From contig CALGHA010000117.1 of assembly GCA_937915835.1 (NCBI GenBank), forward strand, positions 1 through 33,438: DNA of 33,438 bases, read 5' to 3'. The DNA comes from an uncultured Fretibacterium sp. Lineage in GTDB: Bacteria; Synergistota; Synergistia; Synergistales; Aminobacteriaceae. The position numbers and the translations under genes were made by a program. This document shows, piece after piece, positions 1-6,094 of this stretch (positions are counted from its first letter, which is position 1; every line of letters starts with the position of its first letter). The notes under the pieces were generated by a model that had not been told where the DNA came from, did not search any database, and was given only the letters and a program-made list of their open reading frames with translations.

Positions 1-749
1 TTGGAGTTACCGGAAGCGTTTACGATGAAATGTGGGAGCCTGCGAAAAAATTACTTGCTGAACAGGGAATTACTCTTGAAGTCATCCAGTTCACCGATTA
101 CGTTACGCCTAACAGGGCATTAGCTGACGGAGATATTGACTTGAACGGTTTCCAGCACAGAATTTATTTCGCCGATGAACTCGAAAGCAGGAATTACAAG
201 CTCACGAATATTGCTAACACTTTCGTAGTCCCGTTAAATCTTTACTCAATCAAGATTAAGAGTTTGGACGAGATTAAAGACGGCGATGTTATTGCAATTC
301 CGAACGATCCGACTAACGGTGGGCGAGCTATTAAAGTTTTGGCGACATCGGGCTTAATCACTCTTAAAGAAGATGCCGGCTTCAATCCTGCTAAAGAAGA
401 TATTGCGGCTTACAACAAGAAGATTACGATCCAGGAACTTGCGGCTAATACAATTCCTGCGGCACTCCCGGACTTAACGGCAGGCGTTATCAATGACACT
501 TACGCGTTGGATTACGGGCTTAAAGCGAGCGATGCAGTTTTCGAGGATCAGGCCCGCGAAAAAGAATACTGGAACTTAATCGCCGCAAGAACTTCTGACC
601 TTGAAAATCCGGAGAAACTTGCTGTGTATCAAAAAGTTGTTGAGGCCTATCAAAGCGAGACTATGAAAGCTAATCTTGCTGAACTTTACGGCGGATTTTT
701 CAGACCAGTAGGCTGGGACGAAGATTTATTAGCCCCGTTCAAAAAGTAA
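1..749 (+). CDS. metQ: MetQ/NlpA-family ABC transporter substrate-binding protein, 5'-truncated
   Basis: Extracytoplasmic methionine-type (NlpA/MetQ) substrate-binding protein that would feed a MetNI importer. The reading frame is open from base 3, so the gene begins left of the window; the first in-window ATG (30) is internal, because GVTGSVYDEMWEP reads straight through it. Visible family features are the early QFTDYVTPNRALADGDIDLN segment, the GFQHRIYF stretch, the IAIPNDPTNGGRA loop, and the Asn-Asp-Thr-Tyr-Ala segment in the second lobe. The signal peptide/lipobox is outside the window. It ends FRPVGWDEDLLAPFKK. No MetN or MetI gene follows; they may lie upstream. A decayed second copy of its 3' end sits just downstream. 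Confidence 0.9.
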   Translation, partial: GVTGSVYDEMWEPAKKLLAEQGITLEVIQFTDYVTPNRALADGDIDLNGFQHRIYFADELESRNYKLTNIANTFVVPLNLYSIKIKSLDEIKDGDVIAIPNDPTNGGRAIKVLATSGLITLKEDAGFNPAKEDIAAYNKKITIQELAANTIPAALPDLTAGVINDTYALDYGLKASDAVFEDQAREKEYWNLIAARTSDLENPEKLAVYQKVVEAYQSETMKANLAELYGGFFRPVGWDEDLLAPFKK

Positions 750-757
750 GGGTTAAT

Positions 758-839
758 AGTAATCTTGCTGACTTTTATGTTTGTATTTTTCAGGTTTGTA
801 ATCTGGGACGAAAATTTACTCGCTCCATTCAAGAAGTAA
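758..839 (+). pseudogene. Decayed duplicate of the metQ 3' end
   Basis: Starting about 8 bases after the metQ stop, the sequence repeats the last ~80 bases of that gene. The final part reads FRFVIWDENLLAPFKK-stop against FRPVGWDEDLLAPFKK-stop in the intact gene. The last 46 bases match at 34 positions by hand count, and four differences are synonymous (TTA/CTC, GCC/GCT, CCG/CCA, AAA/AAG). A one-base indel near 771-788 breaks the frame. It has no start codon or ribosome site, so it is a remnant. Confidence 0.75.
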
Positions 840-844
840 AAACT

Positions 845-881
845 CCCCTTAGTCTCACGAAGGCTGAGGGGTTAATTTTTT
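845..881 (+). terminator. Rho-independent terminator after metQ
   Basis: A 10-bp stem (CCCCTTAGTC at 845-854 with GGCTGAGGGG at 862-871, two G-U pairs) and a 7-base loop, followed by a T-rich tract at 875-881. It ends the metQ transcript after the remnant tail. Confidence 0.8.
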
Positions 882-944
882 CCTGGATAATCCGAAAAAT
901 ATACTAGAACGAATTATGCATCATTCAGGAGGAAAATTATCATC

Positions 945-1094
945 ATGGAAGTATTTGACTGGCTCGGAGTGTTATTATTCATATTGAAGGCGATGTTTAA
1001 GGGAAATTCACGAGATTCTGCAATGGCCTTAGCTTGTCAGAAATTCGGAGTCAGCGCGTCAGAGATAGAGAAAAATATAGGCACAAAGTTTTAG
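945..1094 (+). CDS. Small hypothetical protein, 49 aa
   Basis: A 49-residue ORF starting MEVFDWLGVLLFILKAMF and ending EIEKNIGTKF. A CAGGAGG ribosome site at 926-932 lies 12 bases before the ATG. The gene stands alone between two terminators (845-881 and 1106-1141), which argues for its own transcript; TATACT at 900-905 is a possible -10. The N-terminus is an amphipathic or short hydrophobic helix (residues about 4-18). The C-terminal half (SAMALACQKFGVSASEIEK) looks like a small helical, HTH-like segment. I do not recognise a family. Confidence 0.55.
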   Translation: MEVFDWLGVLLFILKAMFKGNSRDSAMALACQKFGVSASEIEKNIGTKF

Positions 1095-1105
1095 AATAAA
1101 TAAGC

Positions 1106-1141
1106 CCTGCGGATTATGAACGTTTGCAGGATTATTTTTTT
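1106..1141 (+). terminator. Terminator after the 49-aa ORF
   Basis: CCTGC (1106-1110) pairs with GCAGG (1126-1130), followed by ATTATTTTTTT through 1141. Its presence supports the small ORF upstream being transcribed. Confidence 0.65.
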
Positions 1142-1151
1142 GCCTCAATGT

Positions 1152-1157
1152 TATAAT
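1152..1157 (+). promoter_or_regulatory. Candidate -10 (TATAAT) for the deacetylase gene
   Basis: A perfect TATAAT 35 bases before the start codon, directly after the preceding terminator. No convincing -35 hexamer is visible at 16-18 bases. Confidence 0.35.
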
Positions 1158-1191
1158 CAGCTCATTAATTTTTACGCAGGAGAAATTTTTT

Positions 1192-1872
1192 ATGCTTCGT
1201 AGATTTATGCTTTTATTGCTGGCAGTCTTCATATTCATAGAGTGGGGGCCTCTTTCAGATGAACGCGCGAAATATGGAATTGCCGCCGGAGATTTATTCG
1301 TGAAAGAAGTTGTGTTGACGTTCGACGACGGCCCGAGAGAAAACGGAATGCAGGAGATTATCGCTGTCCTTGAGAGTTATGATATCAAAGCAACGTTCTT
1401 CGTTGTCGGGAAATTCGCGGATAGATTTAGCGACGTTACGTTAATGCTTCACAATTCAGGCCAAGAGCTCGCAAATCACACATTCACTCACCCAAGATTA
1501 TACGAAGATTACACGGAACACATAATGCTTCAGGTTAAACGCTGTGATGATGTTCTTGAAGGCTTGGGAATAAGACGAACGAGATTTTTACGTCCGCCCG
1601 GAGGACATTTCAACATGAAGATTTTCAACGCAATGCGACGAATGAACTCGAAACTTGGACTTTGGACCTTGAACACTGCGGATTACACGGGACGGCCGGC
1701 GTTTGAGATTGAGAATATAGTCTTATTGGGAGCACGTCCAGGCACGATAATATTAATGCACTCTGGAATGCCTGAAACTGTCAAAGCTCTTCCGAAAATT
1801 ATCGAGGGCATGAAGAAGCGAGGCTATGAGTTCGTGAGACTTGAAGATTTATGGAATGGCGGCAGAACATAA
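1192..1872 (+). CDS. Polysaccharide deacetylase (NodB homology, CE4), exported
   Basis: Metal-dependent deacetylase of N-acetylated polysaccharide such as peptidoglycan or exopolysaccharide; the substrate cannot be told from sequence. 226 aa. Residues 1-18 form a hydrophobic signal or anchor segment. All five CE4 motifs are visible: TFDDGP (43-48, catalytic base and metal Asp), HTFTHP (96-101, metal His96 and His100), RPPGG (134-138), W158/D164 region, and LMHS (188-191, catalytic His190). A CAGGAG site precedes the ATG. It is monocistronic, with a terminator on each side, and convergent with the glycosyltransferase gene downstream. Confidence 0.9.
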   Translation: MLRRFMLLLLAVFIFIEWGPLSDERAKYGIAAGDLFVKEVVLTFDDGPRENGMQEIIAVLESYDIKATFFVVGKFADRFSDVTLMLHNSGQELANHTFTHPRLYEDYTEHIMLQVKRCDDVLEGLGIRRTRFLRPPGGHFNMKIFNAMRRMNSKLGLWTLNTADYTGRPAFEIENIVLLGARPGTIILMHSGMPETVKALPKIIEGMKKRGYEFVRLEDLWNGGRT

Positions 1873-1880
1873 CGATAAAA

Positions 1881-1894
1881 TATAACGCGTTCTA
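1881..1894. promoter_or_regulatory. Near-palindromic TATAAC-GC-GTTcTA site (copy 1 of 3)
   Basis: TATAACGCGTTCTA, 6 of 7 base pairs symmetric. The same core recurs at 16244-16257 and 30187-30200, and each copy is flanked by TTTT/AAAA on the same side. This copy lies between two convergent genes, so its role there is unclear. Confidence 0.4.
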
Positions 1895-1917
1895 TTTTGG
1901 TGCTCGTAAAAAATTTT

Positions 1918-1946
1918 CCCCTTCTGACTTGAAACATCAGGAGGGG
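1918..1946. terminator. Hairpin between convergent genes
   Basis: A 10-bp stem, CCCCTTCTGA (1918-1927) with TCAGGAGGGG (1937-1946), one G-U pair, 9-base loop. ATTTTG follows on the + side; on the - side AAAATTTTTT follows. It plausibly terminates both the deacetylase gene and the glycosyltransferase gene. Confidence 0.6.
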
Positions 1947-1961
1947 ATTTTGTTATGTTGA

Positions 1962-2315
1962 TTACAGTTCTGACTTCATGATTTCGTATAAACTTTCAGC
2001 GGCTTTCTTCCAGCTGTATTTTTCGCCGGACAACAGCAAATCAACTCCGCCAGTTTTCTCGCGAAGAATATCATCAATCTTAACATTTGGAACATCAGGA
2101 TTAATGTAATGCGCGGAATTCCCGTAAATTTCCGGCAGACACGCAGCGTTCGACACAATTAACTCTTTGCACCCCGAAGCCGCCGCCTCAATCGGTGTCA
2201 TCCCGAAGCCCTCGTAAACAGCAGGATGAACGAATGCCCGGCAATAATGCATTAATGCCTTGAGTTGTCCGTCTGAAACTCGTCCTGTGAAAAATAAATT
2301 ATTAAGGCGGTTATT
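1962..2315 (-). pseudogene. Glycosyltransferase (GT4-like), C-terminal part, out of frame with its N-terminal part
   Basis: The nucleotide-sugar-binding half of a GT-B glycosyltransferase. It reads NNRLNNLFFTGRVSDGQL and then AFVHPAVYEGFGMTPIEAAASG, which contains the family's E-x7-E motif and the usual SNAACLPEIYG segment. It has no ribosome site of its own; ATG 2252 is internal. It belongs to the gene whose N-terminal part is at 2311-3078. Directly joining the codons at 2380 and 2315, without the 16-bp repeats, restores one frame of 350 residues, the normal size for this family. Three repeat copies would also be in frame (366 residues). Confidence 0.85.
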
Positions 2316-3078
2316 GTCTCTGAGGTGTTTTGTCTCTGAGGTGTTTTGTCTCTGAGGTGTTTTGTCTCTGAGGTGTTTTGTCGACTTCTATATTGGTGGA
2401 TTTTTCTTTTGAGCCAACGATGACGTAAGTAATTTCGGGATTATATTTTGCGTTTTCGATTATCCACTGAAAATTTTTCTGAGGAGTTATGCCGCTAGCC
2501 GCAAGAATATATTCTCCTTTGTGGATTTCCGGGAACTCGCTGAAGATTTCTTCGTCTTCGGTGATTGAGTTCATATGCTGCCAGCCGTTATAAATCACAT
2601 GAATTTTGGCCGGGTCAACGTCAAAATATTTCAAGAGTTCATTTCGCGTGAATTTCGAGACGACGATAATTTGTTTTGCTCTCTTTACCGCCGAAGCTAT
2701 CATTCTTCTGTTGAACTTGAGCTGAGCTTTTCCGTAACGCGTCGTGTAAAGATTAGGCAGCGCATAAGGCAAGAGGTCATGAATATACGCGATATCCGGC
2801 TTAAAAATCGGGTGTGAGTTGAAAATGTTGATACCTTTTTCGCGATGTGTCAGTAGGTAAAGAAAGTAATACGTCTGTTCCCAAATATGGCGATTTCCCT
2901 TGCCAATTCGCTTAACTGGAATATTCTTCAGGCCGTCAATATGATACTCGCTTTCAGGTGCTATAATCTCAGCAAAATTCGGCGGAACAATCTTGTCGAG
3001 TTCTTTGATGGTTTCCATTGCAACCCTAATTTGTCCGTTCATGTCTCGGGCTAAAAATTTTCCGTTGATTGCGAACAT
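2311..3078 (-). CDS. Glycosyltransferase (GT4-like), N-terminal part ending in a tandem repeat
   Basis: Acceptor-side Rossmann domain of a GT-B enzyme, probably acting on a surface glycan or lipopolysaccharide-type chain. It starts MFAINGKFLARDMNGQIR behind an AAAGGAG site. Typical features are HDLLPY, IIVVSKFTRNEL, IHVIYNG and LAASGITPQKN. After residue 233 the frame runs into four 16-bp repeats, adds DKTPQRQ-like residues and stops at a TAA just after the last copy. The product as read is a truncated 255-aa protein without the sugar-nucleotide domain, presumably inactive. It may be a phase-OFF form, a genuine pseudogene or a repeat-count assembly error. Confidence 0.85.
   Translation of the reverse strand: MFAINGKFLARDMNGQIRVAMETIKELDKIVPPNFAEIIAPESEYHIDGLKNIPVKRIGKGNRHIWEQTYYFLYLLTHREKGINIFNSHPIFKPDIAYIHDLLPYALPNLYTTRYGKAQLKFNRRMIASAVKRAKQIIVVSKFTRNELLKYFDVDPAKIHVIYNGWQHMNSITEDEEIFSEFPEIHKGEYILAASGITPQKNFQWIIENAKYNPEITYVIVGSKEKSTNIEVDKTPQRQNTSETKHLRDKTPQRQ
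2316..2379 (-). repeat. Four tandem copies of a 16-bp unit inside the glycosyltransferase gene
   Basis: GTCTCTGAGGTGTTTT (+ strand) repeats exactly at 2316, 2332, 2348 and 2364, followed by GTC. Sixteen is 1 modulo 3, so each gain or loss of a unit shifts the frame. Zero, three or six copies keep the gene open; four copies give an immediate stop. Confidence 0.97.
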
Positions 3079-3133
3079 GAGTAATTCTCCTTTCTTGGAT
3101 TAATTTTGCAGTAATTTGATATTTTATTATTTT

Positions 3134-3174
3134 TCCCTTAAAAGTGTAAATGTGCTTTGAGGGATTTATTTTTT
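3134..3174 (+). terminator. Terminator-like hairpin upstream of the esterase gene
   Basis: TCCCTTAAA (3134-3142) pairs with TTTGAGGGA (3156-3164), one G-U pair, then TTTATTTTTT. It lies between two divergent genes, with no + strand gene before it. It could be a remnant of a lost gene or insulate the esterase gene from upstream transcription. Confidence 0.55.
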
Positions 3175-3181
3175 CCCTGTT

Positions 3182-3187
3182 TATAAT
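3182..3187 (+). promoter_or_regulatory. Candidate -10 for the carboxylesterase gene
   Basis: TATAAT directly after the hairpin tail, 58 bases ahead of the start codon. TTGAGG at 3157-3162 would be a -35 with a long 19-base spacer and would overlap the hairpin stem, so only the -10 is credible. Confidence 0.35.
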
Positions 3188-3245
3188 AATATACTCACAT
3201 TCCAAATTTTACACAAAATTTTTATATACGGAGGCATTCTCTATC

Positions 3246-4814
3246 ATGAAAAAAGTTTTATGCGCTCTATTGTTCGTTGTTATGCTTGTCTCGTGTGCTT
3301 CTGCTTATGACCTCGCTAATCCTCCAGTCGTGAAAATTCCCAATGGCCAATTAATGGGTTTCATGAACGGCAACACTTTTACGTTTCTCGGAATTCCTTA
3401 CGCTCAGGCAAAACGTTTTGAGAAGCCCCAGAGTGTTCCGGCTTGGGAAGGAGTAAAGTCAGCGCAGTCTTACGGAACAATCTCGCCCATTCTCGACCAG
3501 ACCGAAGTCGGAGCAGATGAATTTGTGTGGCCTCATCGTTATTGGGTTCAGAACGAAAACTGCATGAACTTGAACGTCTGGACGCAGAGCATCGAAGAAA
3601 GTGCGAACAAACCCGTAATCGTCTTCTTTCACGGCGGCGGTTACAGAAACGGTTCATCAATTGAATCTGCGGCTTATGACGGAGCAAATTTAAGCGTATA
3701 CGGTGATGTTGTTGTTGTTACGGTCAATCACAGGCTTAACATTCTTGGCTTCCTTGACTTGAGCAGATACGGAGAAAAATACGCTGGCACGGCCAATTTA
3801 GGAATGCAGGATTTAGTTGCTTCGTTAAAATGGGTTCAGGAGAATATTAAATACTTCGGCGGAAATCCTGACAACGTTACAATCTTCGGTCAATCCGGAG
3901 GCGGCGGAAAAGTCAACAACTTAATGCGTATGCCCTCAGCTAAAGGCTTATTCCATAAGGCGGCGGCACTCAGCAGTTCTTACGGATTAATCGACAAGGA
4001 GCTTAACGACAAGATTATAACCGGAACGCTCGCGAAACTTGGGCTTAAGGACGTATCGGAGCTTGAGACTTACGACTATTACGATCTCATTCATGCGGCT
4101 CAAGCTGTCTGCACTGAACTCGGCACGAACTGGACACCTGAAGCTGACGGCGAAGTTATTCAAGCTGAATTTTGCGACTGGGCTAATGATATTCCTTTCA
4201 TTGGGAGCACGGTATTTTCGGAGTTCAATTACAGCTGGAGATTTGACGGCAAGAATAAAAATCTCTGGACTGAAGACGAAGCATTAGCAAATCTTAAGGC
4301 GAAATACGGCGACAAAGCAGGTGCGATTGCTGAAGAGTTCAAGAAGGTATTTCCTGGACGCAAGCTCGCTGATGCATATTTCTATTATGCGGCCGCACCA
4401 GTTAGCAGCACGATTTATTATATTTGCAGACGTGGACTTGAATTTATTCTTGCTGATAAGCTGAAAACTGCACGTGCTCCAGTCTACGAATATTTATTTG
4501 ACTATGAAGTCCCTGTGAACGGCGGAATTCTTCCCTTCCATTGCTCGGATTTGATTTACGTCTTCCATAACGTTGATATTCCTGTCGTCTCAATCGCAAC
4601 CGGCGGAGATGAAGCGGCTCACAAAATGCAAGATACCGTTGCGGACGCTTATTTAGCCTTCATGAGAACCGGAAATCCTTCAACCGAAAAACTCGAATGG
4701 AAGCCTTACACTCCCGACGAGAAAAATATTATGGTCTTCTCAGCTGAGAGTAAATGCAAAGTTCTCGGCGATGAAAAGTTATACACTCTCATTGATGAAG
4801 CACTTGCGAAGTAA
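3246..4814 (+). CDS. Type-B carboxylesterase, probable lipoprotein
   Basis: Alpha/beta-hydrolase of the carboxylesterase/cholinesterase family, 522 aa, hydrolysing carboxylic esters of unknown identity outside the cytoplasm. I chose ATG 3246 (GGAGG at 3230-3234) over the longer frame from 3150, because the signal peptide starts MKKVLCALLFVVML. LVSC at 14-17 fits a lipobox (acylated Cys17). The oxyanion loop is HGGG (129-132), preceded by the family's VNLNVWT-like strand; NHRLNILGF and FGGNPDNVTIFGQSGGG follow. The nucleophile is Ser217. His432 in LPFHCSDL is the likely catalytic base. The elbow GQSGG replaces the commoner GESAG. It stands alone between a promoter region and a terminator. Confidence 0.88.
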   Translation: MKKVLCALLFVVMLVSCASAYDLANPPVVKIPNGQLMGFMNGNTFTFLGIPYAQAKRFEKPQSVPAWEGVKSAQSYGTISPILDQTEVGADEFVWPHRYWVQNENCMNLNVWTQSIEESANKPVIVFFHGGGYRNGSSIESAAYDGANLSVYGDVVVVTVNHRLNILGFLDLSRYGEKYAGTANLGMQDLVASLKWVQENIKYFGGNPDNVTIFGQSGGGGKVNNLMRMPSAKGLFHKAAALSSSYGLIDKELNDKIITGTLAKLGLKDVSELETYDYYDLIHAAQAVCTELGTNWTPEADGEVIQAEFCDWANDIPFIGSTVFSEFNYSWRFDGKNKNLWTEDEALANLKAKYGDKAGAIAEEFKKVFPGRKLADAYFYYAAAPVSSTIYYICRRGLEFILADKLKTARAPVYEYLFDYEVPVNGGILPFHCSDLIYVFHNVDIPVVSIATGGDEAAHKMQDTVADAYLAFMRTGNPSTEKLEWKPYTPDEKNIMVFSAESKCKVLGDEKLYTLIDEALAK

Positions 4815-4849
4815 AGCTGTTAAGAAGTAAAAATTTTGCGATTAATAAG

Positions 4850-4885
4850 CTCTGGCGGTTGACGTTCGACTGCCGGAGTTTTTTT
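4850..4885 (+). terminator. Terminator after the carboxylesterase gene
   Basis: CTCTGGCGGT (4850-4859) pairs with ACTGCCGGAG (4869-4878), allowing G-U pairs, followed by seven T (4879-4885). Confidence 0.85.
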
Positions 4886-4920
4886 ATGGGGCGTGCGGAA
4901 GTGAGAAGAATTTTTTCGTC

Positions 4921-4934
4921 GTGAAAGTTTTCAC
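4921..4934. promoter_or_regulatory. Candidate operator GTGAAA-gt-TTTCAC upstream of dha genes
   Basis: A 14-base dyad with six symmetric pairs, of the general form bound by LacI-family or cre-type regulators but without their usual central CG. It lies 125 bases ahead of dhaL. Confidence 0.35.
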
Positions 4935-4970
4935 ATTAATAATCCCCCTCATTCTTCCGCTGGATAATAA

Positions 4971-5011
4971 TACACTAAATTTTTACGTTGTATCAGGGGA
5001 TTTTTAGTGTA
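4971..5011. promoter_or_regulatory. Inverted repeat in the dha promoter region
   Basis: TACACTAAA (4971-4979) is an exact inverted copy of TTTAGTGTA (5003-5011), 23 bases apart. A possible promoter (TTGTAT at 4988, TAATAT at 5010, 16-base spacer) overlaps the right arm, so a bound dimer could block it. Confidence 0.45.
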
Positions 5012-5058
5012 ATATTTCCTCATAATCCATACAAAAATTTTTAACAGGAGGCTGAACA

Positions 5059-5682
5059 ATGGCCAGTGAAATTTATAAATATTTATCTAAGATTGCCGGA
5101 ATAATTTCTGACAATAAAGATTTCCTGACAGAGTTAGACCGTGAAATTGGAGATAGCGATCACGGAATAAACTTAGCACGAGGATTTACGGCTGTGATGG
5201 AAAAAATTACTCCCGAAGACGCTGACATCGGCGCGACGTTAAAGAAGGCCGGAATGACTTTACTCTCGAAAGTTGGCGGAGCTTCCGGGCCATTATACGG
5301 AACTGCTTACATGGAGGCAGGAAAAGTTTTAGCCGGAAAAAGTGAGCTTGACGCTGAAGGTTTGAAGTCAGCATTTGAGGCCGCAATCGCAGGAATTCAG
5401 AAGCGCGGTAAAGCCGTCAAAGGTGAAAAGACAATGCTTGACGCGATTATTCCGGCTTACGAGACTTACTCGCAAAAAATTTCAGACGGAGCCGACATGA
5501 TTACAGCACTTGAAGCCGCTTGTAACTCAGCACGTGAAGGCGTTGAATACACGAAGACGATTATCGCAACAAAAGGACGCGCGAGTTATCTCGGTGAAAG
5601 AAGCATAGGCCATCAAGATCCGGGCGCAACTTCTTCTACTTTGATGCTTGAAGCTGTTCTTGACGTCTTGAAAGGGAAATAA
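5059..5682 (+). CDS. dhaL: Dihydroxyacetone kinase, ADP-binding subunit DhaL
   Basis: Nucleotide-binding subunit of the PTS-dependent dihydroxyacetone kinase. It holds ADP tightly, is rephosphorylated by DhaM and passes the phosphate to the sugar on DhaK. 207 aa, normal size. The Mg/nucleotide motif LDREIGDSDHGINL gives Asp27, Asp32 and Asp34, with the 5- and 2-residue spacing of E. coli Asp30/35/37. The later GGASGPLYGT and LGERSIGHQDPGATS loops are also typical. ACAGGAGG precedes the ATG. It is the first gene of dhaL-dhaM-dhaK, with a 4-bp gap to dhaM. Confidence 0.95.
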   Translation: MASEIYKYLSKIAGIISDNKDFLTELDREIGDSDHGINLARGFTAVMEKITPEDADIGATLKKAGMTLLSKVGGASGPLYGTAYMEAGKVLAGKSELDAEGLKSAFEAAIAGIQKRGKAVKGEKTMLDAIIPAYETYSQKISDGADMITALEAACNSAREGVEYTKTIIATKGRASYLGERSIGHQDPGATSSTLMLEAVLDVLKGK

Positions 5683-5686
5683 AATC

Positions 5687-6082
5687 ATGGTAGGAATTGT
5701 TATCGTCTCTCACAGCTGGAAGATTGCTGAAGGTGTCTGCGATTTAGCGCGTGAAATGGCACAAGGTCATGAGGGAATTATTCCGGCTGGAGGGCTTGAA
5801 GACGGCTCAATCGGAACTGACGCACAGAGAATAGCTGACGCAATCGTTGAAGCTGACACAGGCGACGGAGTTGTAATTCTCGCGGACATCGGAAGCAGCA
5901 TAATGAGTGCTGAGACTGCGATTGAATTACTTGAAGACGAGGGCAGAAATATTAACGTCGTAATCGCTGATGCTCCGATTGTTGAAGGCTCTGTGTGTGC
6001 TGTTGTTGAGGCGGCAGGAGGAGGAAGCGTTGATTCTGTCCTGAAATCTGCTGAGGAATCACGCGAAAGCAATAAATTATAA
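5687..6082 (+). CDS. dhaM: Dihydroxyacetone kinase phosphotransfer subunit DhaM
   Basis: EIIA-mannose-like subunit that carries phosphate from HPr to DhaL-bound ADP. 131 aa, so only the EIIA domain is present, without the HPr and EI-like domains fused to DhaM in E. coli; free HPr and EI must come from elsewhere in the genome. His9 in IVIVSHSWKIAEG is the phosphorylated residue, and LADIGSSIMSAE is the characteristic second motif. It sits between dhaL and dhaK with gaps of 4 and 12 bp, so it is probably translationally coupled. Confidence 0.95.
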   Translation: MVGIVIVSHSWKIAEGVCDLAREMAQGHEGIIPAGGLEDGSIGTDAQRIADAIVEADTGDGVVILADIGSSIMSAETAIELLEDEGRNINVVIADAPIVEGSVCAVVEAAGGGSVDSVLKSAEESRESNKL

Positions 6083-6094
6083 GGAGGCTTATTC

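Noticed and set aside
2316..2379. CRISPR array
   Set aside because: Units are 16 bp and directly adjacent with no spacers; there are no cas genes.
2575..2817. Forward 80-aa ORF inside the glycosyltransferase gene
   Set aside because: Antisense shadow of a well-supported coding frame.
3150..3245. N-terminal extension of the carboxylesterase frame
   Set aside because: It overlaps the terminator-like hairpin and the -10 region; the signal peptide and GGAGG site place the start at 3246.
3379..3687. Reverse 102-aa ORF inside the carboxylesterase gene
   Set aside because: Antisense shadow; Arg/Ser-rich composition typical of reversed coding sequence.
4801..4831. Third tail duplication after the carboxylesterase (GCGAAGTAA then AAGAAGTAA)
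   Set aside because: The match is only about a dozen bases and could easily be chance.
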